Under the pieces are notes generated by a model, which worked only from the letters and a program-made list of their open reading frames with translations, was not told the DNA's origin and made no database searches. From Lathyrus oleraceus (lineage: Eukaryota > Streptophyta > Magnoliopsida > Fabales > Fabaceae): DNA of 64,000 nucleotides. Positions 45,273 to 58,517 of the stretch are shown here, in pieces (within the stretch, counting starts at the first letter, position 1; every line of letters begins with the position of its first letter). The position numbers were made by a program, and so were the translations under genes. Location of the stretch: NCBI RefSeq assembly GCF_024323335.1, contig NC_066585.1, positions 342,613,346-342,677,345 of the forward strand. The letters run 5' to 3'.

Positions 45273-47060
45273 GTAACTATGGATTTCCAATTAACCAAGC
45301 TGAAGACGACAGTGAGGAAGATTATAAGTTATCAACTAAACTATCAAGGCTCCTTGAGCACGAGAAGAAAGATATTCACCCACATCAAGAGGTTGTAGAA
45401 GTCATCAAACTGGGTTCCAAGGAAGTTAGAAAAGAAGTAAAAATAGGGGCATCCCTTGAAGAGCATGTGCACACTGAGTTGGTTAAATTTCTTCAAGAAT
45501 ATGTAGACGTCTTCGCTTGGTCATATTAAGATATGCATGGTTTAGACACCAATATTGTCGAGCATCATTTGCCCCTCAATTCTGAATATCCTCCGGTTAA
45601 ACACAAGCTCAAAAGGACCAGACCCAACATGGCGCTAAAAATCAGCGATAAGGTTAAGAAACGATTTGATGTTGACTTCTTAGCCATTTATGAATATCCT
45701 CTGTGGATTGGAAACATTGTCCCAGTTCCAAAGAAAGATGGGAAGGTCAGGATGTGTGTAGACTATAAAGATATCAATAAAGAGAGCCTGAAGGATGACT
45801 TTCCTTTGCCTCATATTGATGTCTTGGTCGACAACACTACTCAGTTCTCCGTCTTTTCATTCATGGATAGTTTCTCTGGGTATAATCAGATAAACATGTC
45901 TTTAGATGATATGGATAAAACTAATTTTATCACACCTTGAGGAACTTACCTCTACAAAGTCATGCCATTTGGTTTGACGAACGCAGGGGTAACATATCAA
46001 TGTGCCATGGTAACTCTCTTTCACGATATGATCTATAAAGAGATTGAGGTTTACTTGGATGATATGATTTCCAAATCCAAGACTGAACACGAGCTCCTGA
46101 ATCATCTAAGGAAGTTATTTTCCAGACTCCAGGAGTTCAAGTTGTGGTTGAATCCTGCAAAATGTACCTTTGGGGTCCGATCTAGTAAACTTTGGGTTTC
46201 GTTATTAGTTAGAAAGGCATTGAAGTTGATTCCAATAAAGTTATATCAATTCAAGACATGCCACCTCCCAAAACTGAAGAAGAAGTTTGAGGATTCTTGG
46301 GTCGACTCAATTACATCTCCAGATTCATATGTCGTCTAATGGCTACATATGAACCTATTTTTAAATTGATGAGAAGTAATCAATCGATCGTGTGGAATAA
46401 TGATTGCCAAGAGGCATTTGACAAAATAAAGAATTACTTGCAAGAATCGTCGATGAATCTATGTATCTCATTGTGTTGGATGAATCTATGGGTTGTGCAC
46501 TTGGTCAACTAATCATGTAGACCACTAAACATGTATCTCATTATGTTGGATGAATCTATGGGTTGTGCACTTGGTCAACATGAAGACACAAGAAAAAACA
46601 AAATTCCATTTACTATCTGAGCAAGAAGTTCACTGAGTGTGAGACCAAATACTCACTCTTGGAGAAAACCTGTTGTGCTATAGGTTGGGCCGCTCGATGC
46701 CTAAGACATTATATTGTTTTCCATATTAATTTATTGATATCCAATATGGATCCAATAAAATACATATTAGAGAAGCCTGTTGTCACTAGAAGAATTTCTC
46801 AATGGAAAACGTTACTAACAGAGTATGACATCCAATATGTTACCCAGAAAGTTATCAAAGGGAGTGTGTTATCTAAATATCTTGATCATCAACCTATTGA
46901 GGGTTATCAACCAATGAGGTTTGACTTTCCAGATGAGGACATCCTGTTTATCAGATATTGTAAGATTACAAGCCCTGACGAAGGACCCGAACCAGGATCA
47001 TGATGGACGCCCGTGTTCGATAGTGCTTCAAATGCTCAATGTCGTTGAATTGGGGAAATT
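45273..47060 (+). pseudogene. pol: Ogre/Tat RT-RNase H region of Z, truncated
   Basis: Linker with LSRLLEHEKKDIHPHQE and LGSKEVRKEVKIGA, then RT: VPKKDGKVRMCVDYKDIN, FSFMDSFSGYNQI, MPFGLTNAG and catalytic YLDD near 46050. Stops at 45528 (SY-stop-DM) and 45938 (TP-stop-GTY, a Trp codon in relatives). After frameshifts, RNase H: EKPVVTRRISQWKTLLTEYDIQY (46759-46830). The last recognisable piece, WTPVFDSASNA (about 47004-47036), is the start of the second, archaeal-like RNase H typical of Ogre/Tat. Integrase is gone. Not functional. Confidence 0.88.
46461..46579. repeat. 70-bp tandem duplication inside RNase H
   Basis: A 49-bp stretch from atgtatctcatt to cttggtcaac occurs at 46461-46509 and 46531-46579 with one difference. 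It disrupts the RNase H frame. Confidence 0.9.
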
Positions 47061-47067
47061 ATGACTT

Positions 47068-47662
47068 CTCTCAATTCAAGCAAGCTATTTTCTTTGTTAA
47101 TTCAATTCAATCAACTCTTTCTTTTATCACACAAATATTCTTCAAAATAATTTTCTTTCTTTTCATAAAAAAGAATTGTTATAATTTGTTCCTTAGCAGT
47201 CAAACTAAAAGCTTAGAGCATCTGAACAAGAATCAGAATTAGCTAACATCTACACACTTATAGGATACAATTGCAACTGTTCCCTAAAAGAAACCAACAA
47301 ATCAGTATTTTCTACCATGAATTATGGAGCTCTGATTTTCTCATTGCACTATGAGAATATGTAAGCATGAGAGTCCGAATCCTTGGCGAGCACACTAACT
47401 ATTAAAACTTTTACCCCTTTATCAAGTAACCTTTAGATTATAACACTCATTCACGCAAAGAACAATCAAAATGGTTCACGTTGAGAACAACAGATGTGAG
47501 GGGTGATAATACTTCCTCCTTGCATAACTGACTTCCCTACCCATTTCTCTTCCCTCAGGTTTTATCAATATTTTCCCTTTTCTTCAGAATAAATAAGGTT
47601 TGGTGGCGATTATGTTGTATCTTCGAGCGTGTGATGGCTCATGCATTTTTTATGGCACGACA
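47068..47662 (+). repeat. 3' LTR remnant of Z
   Basis: Last 595 bases of an LTR, similar over its length to 15862-16462 in the Z 5' LTR, ending ATGGCACGACA (5' copy ends ATGGCGCGACA). It follows the second RNase H directly: integrase, 3' untranslated region, polypurine tract and most of the LTR have been deleted. Confidence 0.75.
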
Positions 47663-49651
47663 CAATACTATAGTTATATAGGATGTTGGTGAGGTTTGAG
47701 AGGGGAAAATGGGGGAAATGATTGTGTAATTCATGTGAAGGGATATTGATCAAGGGTGAGGGTTCCTTTTGAGATGAATTTTTCATTTGGTTTAGTTTGA
47801 AATTGCAGTAAAACGAGTATGAAATTCACTTTGTAACTTAGGCGTGAGTTGTGTAATTTCTATGGTCCCCAAATTTGGATGTACGTATGTATGTATGTAT
47901 TATGATTAATTTTGCTTACTAATTTTACTTTTTCCATGTTTTTCATGTGGTGAATGTGGCATGGACGATATGAGCATGGGTGATGAGGATCATGAACGCC
48001 AAAAGAACACCAGGGAGGCGTGAGAAGATGTATGCAACAAGAAGAATTAATTTCTCTTTTTTTTTCTTTTCATATTAATGTAATATTGTTATTATTATTA
48101 ATTATGATGTACTATTAATAAACCTCTAATTTATTCTATTTCCTTATAAAATATAATATTGATGAAAAAAATGAAAACATACCTTAATTAATCTATTTTT
48201 TAAAAATCTATTTTATAATTCAATGGATGTATAATGGATGTGGTTAAAAAGAAAATGATTAAAAAATAAAAACCATTATTTTGTATTATGAGTTTTTATG
48301 TAAAATGGATTAGATTATGTGGTGTAATAAAAAATATTGTATGTCATTTTGTATTTAAAATGATATGCAAATTATTTTGTCTTAGTTAATTTCTAATTAA
48401 TGACAAAAGAAAGGTCTATTCATTTTGAAATGTCTAACTCAAATGAGAAAATGTTTTAAGATTAACAAAAGTTTGAACCAAAAATAAAATAATAAAAAAC
48501 AAGACTAGTGATCAAAATGCATGATATTAACCTGAAGAAAACTCAATAGTCAAACGTTGACTTTGACATTTCCTTAAATGCAACCTAGTGAATAATATAA
48601 GATACAGATGAAATTGAGATTGGTGTAGAAAAGCATGGAAATAGTTAAACAAGCTCAACAATTCAAACTTATGCAGATGAATGATCTTTGATTTGTTTTA
48701 TTTTGTTATATGTTGTTTTTGTTTTTCTATTTTTTTTAATTAAAAAAAAAAGGACATGTGTCATGTCATCGTTGGTTGGATTTCAATGACAAAAGGGATC
48801 CTATACATGATCCCCATTGCGCTTACCATGGGCGCGCCCATGAATAGCCATTTGATAAGGATCAGAGGTCCTAGAGGGCATGATTATGCAACATAGGTTA
48901 TGACTGTCTGATCGTCATCAAACGATCCAGATTTTCCAGGCCATATTCACTTGGTTTCTTTATTAACTAATTGATTGGTTTTTATTTGTGAATTGATAAA
49001 TTTTTAGATTATTAAACTCATGAATACTAAAAAATAAAACATTTTTCTTAACCAAAAACATTTTTCTTAACCAAAAACCAGATTAAAAAAGGAACAATTT
49101 GGTGAACATTCTTTTGATCCTCGAATAATCAAACTTAAGGCGTACGCCTCGTTCCAATCAAGCATTTGTCTTCCACCAAAAAACACATAACCAAAATCGG
49201 ATTAAAAAGGGAAAATTGGGTGCACACCCTTTTTTATCTTCAAGTAGTTGGACCCGAAGTGTACAATTTGTTCCAACCAAGCATTCGCCTTCCACCTAAA
49301 ATCAACATTAATCAATCAAACTTTCTTTTTTCGCCTATGCACGATGTAAAAACCCTTTTCATAATATAATAATGTTTTACCCATTCTGACATGAAGCACA
49401 AACAAACGCTTCAATCCTCCCATTTGTGATTAATAAGCAACATTTTTTCGCTTGAATACAATGAAAACGTAATCTGAGAGATTCTGTATCATGTTATCCA
49501 TTCTGACATGAAGCACAAATAACGTTCCCTACTCCCATGTTTGTGTAGCAAGAAATGTTTTTCGCTCGAATCCGACTTAAACATCTTTCGCTAATATCGA
49601 TCAACAAACAAACTTTTTCTATCCATAACTACGTAGCTTTGAGTTTCCCAT
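47663..49651. repeat. LTR-like sequence U
   Basis: No gene. Contains two tandem repeats: about 120-bp units at 49070/49190 (accaaaa...gattaaaaa) and 117-bp units at 49381/49498 (ccattctgacatgaagcac). The end, aactacgtagctttgagtttcccat, resembles the pre-terminal block in Y (23768) and R (58050). I take it as part of a plus-strand Ogre-type LTR interrupted by the Tekay insertion. Its left relation to V is unclear. A 16-bp palindrome lies at 48827-48842. Confidence 0.5.
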
Positions 49652-51994
49652 TGTAACACCCTAAATTTTCCCCGCGTAAATTTAAAACATATATCAGAGC
49701 AAAACAAATCAACATGCAATTTAGGATGCTACGCTACAACATACAATCAACCTGCTCAATTAAAAAGACATGTAACACTTTGCAATTATAAAAGTAGTAG
49801 TAATAACCATATGTCTGAATGTTAACTTTTATTAAATCACAGTGGAACAACAAAAACAAACAGTTAACTCAACATATCCAATCATCAACATAAAATGTCA
49901 TATAATAAATGTTAAAACATAATGAAAGACACAACATTCCAATCCCCAAGTGTTACACATCAGAACAGACGTCGACACAAAAATAAAACGGAAGACTTCA
50001 TCTTCCACTCACATCTGAGCTCCTACTGCGGATTATCTGCATGTTACCTACGTGGAGGCAACATTCAAACAGAAGGGGTGAGATATCATAATTATATAAA
50101 GCAAAGCATGATAATAAGTAAACATTTGACTATTACATGCACATCACCCATTCCACAATACAATTCTACATAATTCACACAATGGCTATGCATACATAAC
50201 ATCACATAACAACCATCCAATATAAAACAACATAATTAACCATCCAACATAGTAAGTAGTGCAACCAATGTACAATGCAATGAGACTCAACAACTTGACT
50301 CAATGCATGTTGTGCCAATACGTGAACACTCAGGTTCACCATTTCGATCCCCGCCTCCTAGGATCAAAGTCATCAATTTGTTACCATCACCTCCGATAAC
50401 ATCTCACTGACTCCATCACCTCCGAAATCAAATATCAACGAAATCCATATAATGGGATTTGAGGCTCACTAACAACTGACCATCTATCCAACAACATGAA
50501 TGTCACATACAATACATGTAACAACAACATCATGCACAAAGACTCACATCCATAGTCAATGTACACCACCAATAATGGCCATCTTGTATCAAATACATGT
50601 TATACAACTCAACAACATCAACATATAACATAATAAGCAACAACAATGCATTTAAGGTTATGTCACGCATCTATATAAATAGTACAATGCATATCAACAC
50701 CATCGCTCAGAAAAATATTCAATTCCAGGTACATAAACCAATTTTAAATGATAGTACACACTCTCAACTTTTCGACGCTTCAAACGACACTCGAATCGGA
50801 CAATCGGAACAAAAGTTATAAATTTTTGAAGTTTTTTAGAAATTACTCACAATGTAACCGGTTACCCCAAAACCAGTAACCGATTACACCACAACCAGTG
50901 GGGAAACCCAACTATCACACGCACACAGTAATCAGTTACCCTTAAATTGGTAACAGGTTACACCCCTCAATTTCATCCTCTGCGTGGCCTCTTTTACACA
51001 GGGTAACTGGTTAATCAAAAACCAGTAACCGGTTACACCCCTCAATTTTTGGCAAGAAACATATTTTTTAAGCAAGGTAACCGGTTACTCCAATTCTGGT
51101 AACCGATTACACGGTTGCTAAATCAATTTTCTATAACTTTTTCAAAATGAAAATCATCCAAAATTCATCCCAAAACCCCATTTTCTCCCAAATCGTTTAC
51201 ACCATATTTTAACCCAAAAATCACTTTTCCAAAGTTCAAAACCCCAACTTATTTACCCCAAAGACATTCATAAATCTACTCCGACTCTTACCCGAGACAA
51301 CATCAATTCACACAACATTAACAACCACAAATCTGATTGAATAGCACGACTTTAACGGTAATAATTCATCATTGACACAATTCAATAATTATCAATATCA
51401 CACAATTCAACATAGAGAAGAAAATATAAAACCTACATCGCATAATCTACCCACCATCATCATGTTAACCCTTAGATAGTCAGAACCTTGCCCTTATCTT
51501 AGAGTTCCCAGAAATGGATTCTTTAACCTTCAACAATGGTGAATCTCCCCTTGAGCCCTGGCCTCTTCTTCTCTCTTTCTCTGCATCTCCTCTTTTCTCC
51601 CAAAAGTTACATTTTTGAGTTTCTATCCCAAATCCTTTTTTCTATTCTTTTTATTATAACTCCTGTTATTTTATTAACTTATCATATTATCACTATTTTC
51701 TTAATAATAATAATAATAATAATAGTAATAATCCACTCAAATTAAATAACTAAATTAATATTCATATGATATTAATTAACTAAATAAATAATAACTAATA
51801 TGATTAATTAGTTTTACTCACCACACCAACCTTTCTACACTTTTACTCACACACTCTCCAATACCTTAATTTCTAAGGCAACTACCCCACACCAAGGATA
51901 CACAACACATCAAAATCTCAATCAACATAACACAACCACAACTATCACGTAATTAAAGTGCATAAAATAATTTAAATAAAATCGGGGCGTTGAA
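49652..51994 (-). repeat. 3' LTR of the Tekay relic
   Basis: Plus strand TGTAACACCC to TCGGGGCGTTGAA (expected ...GTTACA, two bases changed). The element strand begins with the mutated form of TGTAACGCCCCGATTTTAT. About 2.3 kb. Carries the regular palindrome array 50854-51110. ORFs such as 49922-50173 and 51536-51745 are unsupported. Confidence 0.8.
50854..51110. repeat. Regular array: four doublets of the GTAACCGGTTAC palindrome
   Basis: Copies start at 50854, 50876, 50928, 50950, 51003, 51025, 51077 and 51099. Within every doublet the offset is exactly 22 bp. Between doublets it is 74, 75 and 74 bp. Three copies are the perfect palindrome GTAACCGGTTAC; the others differ at one to three places (GTAACCGATTAC, GTAATCAGTTAC, GTAACAGGTTAC, GTAACTGGTTAA). 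The DNA between doublets is poorly conserved apart from an acaccc(ctcaattt) tail in two. Not coding. Confidence 0.97.
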
Positions 51995-52008
51995 ACTCTC
52001 CTCCACTT
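51995..52008 (-). promoter_or_regulatory. Polypurine tract of the Tekay relic
   Basis: Minus strand AGTGGAGGAGAGT directly before the 3' LTR. Confidence 0.75.
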
Positions 52009-54387
52009 AGAACATTTTCGCCCTCGAAAATCACCTAATGCGAACAACTCTGGATACGACTCTCGCATCCTGCTTTCTAACTTCCAAGTCATATTTCCTC
52101 TGGTAGCGCCTCCCCACACTACCTTCACGAGAGAAATCTATTTTCCTCTCAACCATTTCAGTTCCCAATCATCAATCTTTATAGGAAGAGCCTCAACTGT
52201 GAAGTTATCCCTCACCTGAACATCATCCATCAGAATCACATGCGACGGATCCGGAACATACTTCAAAAGTAGTGAAACATGGAACAGATCATGTAGATTT
52301 TACAAAATCGTTGGCAACGCCACTCTATAAGCAATAGGTCCAACTCGCCCGAATATCTAAACTTCAAAGCACGTCCTACACCGCTAACTGGAGTGACTCT
52401 CAAGAATATGTGGTATCCCTCTTGAAATTAAAACCCTTTCTCCTCTTATCATGGTAGCTTTTCTGACTTCTCTATGAAGCTTTCATGTTCTCTCGAATCA
52501 GTTTCACCTTCTCAGTAGTCTGTTGGACAATCTCAGGTCTAAGCACTAAACTCTCACCAGATTCATGCCAACACAAAGGTGTCATGCACCTTCGACCATA
52601 CAAGGCTTCAAAAGGTTTTATTCCAATACTATAATGGAAATTTTTATTATATGTGAACTCAATCAATGACAAATGACCATCCCAAGCACCTCCTTGCTCG
52701 AGAACACAAGCTCTCAACAAGTCCTCTAATGACTCAATGGTCCTCTCAGTTTGACCATCGGTGTGTAGATGATAAGCTAAACTCAACCTCAGCTTCGAAC
52801 CAAAGCTTCCTGCAAAGTCTCCGAAAATCTGGAAGTGAAACTCAGATCCCTATCTGACACAATACTCAATGGAACTCCATGCAACTTCACAATTACGTGA
52901 ATATATATCTCTGCCAACTTATGCCTACAAAAACTGATGTTAATCGGAATAAAATGAGCCGGCTTTGTCAGTTTATCCATAATCACCCAAATAGTATCAT
53001 ACCCTCTCGGGGTATTTGGCAACCCTATCACAAAATCCATATAAATGCTATCCCATTTCATTTCTGGAATATCCAATGGTTGCATCAATCCTGCAGATTT
53101 CTGATGTTCAGCCTTTGACTTCTGACAAGTCAAACAAGCATAAACACACTTAGCCACATCTCGCTTCATTCCAGACCACCAAAAGTTCTTCTTTAGATCC
53201 TGATACATCTTAGTAGCTCCTGGATGAATGCTCAAGCTACTTCGATGACTTTCTTCTAAAATCATCTTCTTCAACTCAGCTTTGTTAGGAATACAAATTA
53301 TGTCTCTGAACCTCAACACACCTTGTTCATCCACTTTGAAATCATTAGTTTTAGTCTGATTACTTCTAACCATCAAGTCCACTAACTTCACATCCAACTT
53401 CTGACTCTCTTTAATATTATTAAGAAAATTATTATTGATCTTCAACATTCCCAACATTACACTCCGCGGTCAACTAAGTTAACGGAAGTGCCAACTTGGA
53501 AAAGCCTTCGATAAACCTGCGGTAATAACCATCCAAGCCCAAAAAGCTTATAATCTATGTCACCGACTTTGGAGCCTCCCATTGTATAATTTCATCTACC
53601 TTGGATGGATCCATAGAAATACCACCACCTGAAATAACATGAACAAGAAAGATAACCTCTTTCAACCAGAATTCACACTTTGACAACTTAACATAAAGCT
53701 TATTCTCTTTCAACACTTGCGATATAACTCTCAAATGCTCAACATGTTCTTCTTCTAATTTAGAATAGATCAGAATGTCATCAATAAATACCAGAACAAA
53801 ACTATCCAAGTAAGTATGAAAGATATAATTCATGTATTCCATGAATACTCGAGGTGCATCATAAACACTAAATGACATCACCGAATACTCATAGTTTCCA
53901 TATCGAGTTTTAAACGCCGTCTTATGTACATCTTCATCCTTCACTTTGATCTGGTGGTAACCTGACCTCAAATCTATTTTTCTAAACACAAGTGCATCCA
54001 CCAACTGATCCATCAAGTTATCTATTCTCTAAAGTGGATACTTGTTCTTAATCGTCACTTTATTCAATTGTCAATAATCTACACACAACCTCATGCTAGC
54101 ATTTATCTTCTTTACCAACAACACCGGAGCTCCCCAAGGCGACACACTTGGTCTCACAAATCTCTTCTCTAGTAAATCTTCTAATTGTTTCTTCAACTTT
54201 GCTAACTCTGATGTAGACATCTTATATGGTGCCACAAAAACAGGTCTGGTACCAGGGACAAGATCAATAGAAAACTACACCTCTCTCTCTCTGGCGGTAC
54301 ATCTGATATGTCATCTAGAAACACCTCCAGAAAATCCCGCACTACTTGCATTTCATCAATCATCACCTGAATCTTAGTAGATAATGT
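52009..54387 (-). pseudogene. pol: Tekay pol remnant: RT, integrase, chromodomain-like tail; RNase H deleted
   Basis: In element order: VVRDFLEVFLDDISDVPPE (54340-54280), RT with KIDLRSGYHQIKVKDEDV and catalytic FIDDILIYSK (54016-53555), then WYYRRFIEGFSKLALPL-like sequence to about 53480. There the frame jumps straight to MLKINNNFLNNIKESQKLD, the start of the integrase region. Zinc site with H and CLTCQKSK, catalytic Asp in YMDFVIGLP and IVSDRDLSF, catalytic Glu in HTDGQTERT (52760-52740), and the terminal VKVVWGGATRGNMTWKLES (52130-52060). Several stops and frameshifts. About 250 residues of RNase H expected between RT and integrase are missing. Confidence 0.87.
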
Positions 54388-57300
54388 TGTCACACCCTCA
54401 AATTTACCTTACCTTAAAATCCCCTTTGAATACACATGAAGATTCATCTAGTCACCCAAGGACCTCAACCCTAGCTCTTGACCCTCATTGGCTTTTACAA
54501 GTCATGGTTCACCTTGAAACTTGACCATGTCATTGAGGATCCCTAAAATCCAATTTTTTTTCACACCCCAATCCTTTGAATCATCTCAATACATCCCTTG
54601 CATCACCAAACCCTAATTTGTATGACCATGGTTCTTGATGAAACTTATGATTCAAGAAACCCTAGTTTGGGCATCCTTTGATCCTTGTCCTTGCTTCATT
54701 TGATCACCCTATCATGACACCACTCTTTGAACATCAATTCAAGCTAATTTCAACCACAATTCACCATTCAAGCACTCATTCAATTCATGTTACAAGTCGT
54801 TTGGTTTGGTTATGGTTTTTGGACTTTCAAGGCATTGGATTCACCTATGAACACGGTCTAAAACCACACCACAAAGCTCCAAGATTCATTTTACATCATG
54901 ATATAATCTTATAAGCTTCAAACATACCCCATTGTGTCTTAAAAATCAAGAAATCAGAAACTCACATTTCTAGGTCAAGTTGGTTGGTCACATTTTGGCA
55001 AGAATGGTCTATGATTTGGTCTAAAGTCCATAACTTTCTCATCTTGAAAGCTTTTAAAGATCCTATTAGAGTAAAATGTCCTAATTTAGTCCATCTTAAA
55101 CTTTATTTCAAGGTCCAAGACCGAATTCATTGAGTAAGGACCTCAATTTTTGCATTGGCCAAGTTGGTTCAATATGCCTAGCATGCCCTAGAAACATGAC
55201 CAAGACCACCAATTTACCACATTGCCATTTCCAAACCTCAACTCCTTTTGACCTGGTACCTTTTGCATTTGATCAAGGACATGTCAAGGAACATTTGACC
55301 TTGGTTCAAAAATTGGAAATTGTCATGATGCACATGTCAAGCCATGTCAACTAGAATTTTCAAATTCAACCACCAAGGTTCCAATTCATCCCAATATGAT
55401 CTCTATTAACTTGTAACATGTTATACAACATACCAAGGCCCAAATGGAAGTCAACTTTGAGGTGGATAGCTTGCAGATCGTCAAACCCGATGCCATGTGT
55501 GTTTTCAGAATTTTCCCAAAATAGCTAAACTCCAAATGCATAGCAGTCCATTTCATTGCCTTTTTTTGGTCTTGTTTGGTGCTAATAACCCAAACTAGTT
55601 GGTTGGTGAAGCTAGCTAGCTTAGAACATGCCAATTCATGTTTCCCAAATTCCATTTACAATCATGCTTCGGACCACATGTGCTTTCTGACCAAACCACT
55701 TCATTCTCCCTCCAAAATTATTCCATCACCTTCCGTATAAATAGGGGAAGGTGTCTCACTCAGAAACTAAGCTTAGAAAGCCAAGAACATCCTGCTGCAA
55801 AATCGAGTTCTTTCTCTAAAAATAGAGATTCGATTTTTAAGTTTCAAAGCTTTTCAGTTCAAACCAACCACCCATAATCCTTTCCTAAGCATCATTGAAA
55901 CTTTTCCAAACCTTAACTCAGCTTCCGAACACATTACCTGAGTTGCACCAATTCATCAGAGTTCATACCTGAAACTGATTCTGATCAGGTAGCTGCACTA
56001 TCACCCTTCATTCAAATAAGTTACCAATCAACTTGACATGGTGTACTGATCATTAACCCTTTGGTTTGAGTTTCGATTATCCATTATCTATCATTTAATT
56101 TCTGATTTAGACCAAGTGTGTTCTTCTGATTTTTTGGAAAATACTCCACACTCAGAGCGAATCAATGGCTCATGAGTGTGGAGGTTGATTTGTTATTGTG
56201 CATAAATGCTGATTCCATGTTTAAATCCAAAGTAAAATGCTTATTTTTGAGTTTGGATTCTCAGTGTTCAAAGGTTGAATACAAATTTGGTAGTGCGCAC
56301 TTTCAATTTCAAATATATACTTTGGCTTATTCCTATTATCCAACTAGCACACATACCATTTTCTATTTTCTTTTATTATTTTATTGAATGGATGCGCTTC
56401 TGAATCACCAAAGGGCTCTTGGCAAAATGGAGGAGGGGGTTGACCCCCAATGACCTAAAGGTCAAGCATTCAACCCCCAACGTGCACACTTGTCCCATTT
56501 TATTTATTTTTCCCTTTGTTTTGTTTATTTTTCCACCATATTTAGTCTCCATTTCAAAATGATTTTTTTAGCACTTATTTTTATTCTATTGAAATTCTTC
56601 CCAACACAAACTCGTGTTATTTTTCTCTCTACTATTTTATTATGCTTTATTTTATTTCATTTGATGAAACTTTTATGGACTGGTGAGGTCTTGAACATTG
56701 GTACCTAATGAAGTCTATTAGGTCATGATTTTGGTTTGATTAGGGATGTTTAAACCTTTTATACTTCAAATCTATCAATGAATGATCAATGGATCATTCA
56801 TGATACCTTGAGATATGGACAGGTTGCCTCTGCATCAACCAACTTAGATCATTTGACAAAAAGATGAAGCTTTATTTGTGTACATACTAACTTGTAAAGT
56901 TTCATTTGATTCATTATCTTTCTATTGTTATACTAACCCTCTAAATATTATACTATCTTGTATAACCTAATAATTTAATCAACATATTAACCTTTAACCC
57001 TTGAGTTGGTACTGTCTTCCTTTTGTCAAGCTATTGATATATGGGTTTGGGGTTTGTATAACTTTCATTGTTACAAATATATTTTAAGTTGATCATTTGA
57101 TCATCTTCAATACTTTGCATCAGTGATAAGTTATTCTTGATGCACCATATTTTGACCTAAGGATAGATGATGCTCAAGCGTTAAACTTGTACATACCACT
57201 AATCATACTTAACTTTACTAACTTTGGTTGCCACTAACCATTGTTGTTATCATTGTTACTTTGTTATTTACTTTTATGTTGTCACATTGTAATTTACATT

Positions 57301-58515
57301 CAAGTACTCATCATCATCATTGTATAAACTCATCATGCATGTTTATTATTGTCATTTATCTTTATTGTTATCATACATTAAAAACAAAAAAAAACATGAT
57401 AAATTATAAGACCAAAAAGATTAATTCCACATGTAATAAACTTGGACTTAGAGGATATCACATAGGACATTTTCTTGGAGGACCTTTCCTTACTTCGTGA
57501 TATTTGGTTCTTAACTTTGGATTTCATCTGTAACTTACACACCGGTTATAAGAATGACATCATGACACTACCCTAGAGAGACATGTTTGTAAGAATATTG
57601 TCCTTTGTTAGCTTAGGTCACTCTTACAATGAGACCCTTTACTTTCTTGTTTGGTTACTTTGTATATTCATTACATTACCTAATTTCCTAATCAAATAAA
57701 CAAACCATTGATTTAATGTCAAGTGGAATTTACATAATCAAATTCAAAATACATAAAATTACGGCTAGTATTGTGCGCCACGAGCCTTAAGTGGTGGAGA
57801 ATGAGTAAGAATGAAGCATTCCTATCCTTACTCTGATTATTTTGGACGCAAGATGCTTGGATTGTTGTCTAGAATTTTCACCTCCGTCCATAGACTTTAG
57901 TGCAATCTAATCAATAACCTTTTTTCGTAAACCCTTATCAAAGTTAAAATCAACACAACCCATCAAACCTCATTTTTGTGCCTTAGGGCACCACTCTGAA
58001 AACCTTTTTTTCAATGGTAAAATCAATCAACACAAACATTTTCTACTCCGAACTACGGATCCCTGATTCCTTATCATCCGATGAGTGATACGTAGGCACA
58101 AGGGCCACAATCCTTGGCGAGCACAATAATTAAAAAACCCAGAGTCCTATCATTTTTAAACTCTTTAGAAAATAAAACAAGAATGAATAGATAAATACCC
58201 ACATACGCAGACAACCCAAATGGTTCCCATGGAGTACCATAGATGTGAGGAGTGCTAATACTTTCCCCTTTCATAACAGACTTTCAAACCCAAGTCTTAG
58301 TTGCGAGACCGATTATTTATCCTTGCACTTCCGCGTGCACCTTTTCCTTTTGTGAGTTTTATCGACTATTTTCCCTCCCCTCTCCCATAGAGGAAATCCA
58401 AATATTTTTCGGTGGAGACTCTTCTGATCTTGCCTTTTCTATCTCTTTGATGAGGCAATTCTTTTCTTCAGTCTGTTCAGTTTGCTCCTTCGATTTTAAA
58501 ACCCCGGGTACGACA
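54388..58515 (+). repeat. 5' LTR of element R (Ogre/Tat)
   Basis: TGTCACACCCTCAAATTTACC to CGGGTACGACA, 4.1 kb, inserted in the Tekay RT region. Shares start, TATA position and 3' block with LTR Y. The PBS follows after two bases. No gene inside; ORFs up to 102 codons lack recognisable domains. Confidence 0.82.
55736..55743 (+). promoter_or_regulatory. TATA box of the R LTR
   Basis: CGTATAAATAGGGGA, about 1.35 kb into the LTR, matching CCTATAAATAGAGGA in Y. Confidence 0.65.
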
Positions 58516-58517
58516 GC

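Larger units (their letters stand above)
49652..54387 (-). mobile_element. Tekay-type chromovirus (Ty3) relic
   Basis: Minus-strand element: 3' LTR 49652-51994, polypurine tract, then the end of pol to RT, cut at 54387 by the R LTR. The 5' part with gag, protease and 5' LTR is not in the window. Broken by stops and frameshifts, and RNase H is missing. Clade call rests on RT/integrase phrases and the WGG...TWKLESRMRESYPELF tail, which is the chromodomain-like end seen in Tekay/Del. Confidence 0.85.

Noticed and set aside
50854..51110. CRISPR-like array of spaced repeats
   Set aside because: Eukaryotic LTR context, 12-bp palindromes with two alternating spacings, and no cas genes.
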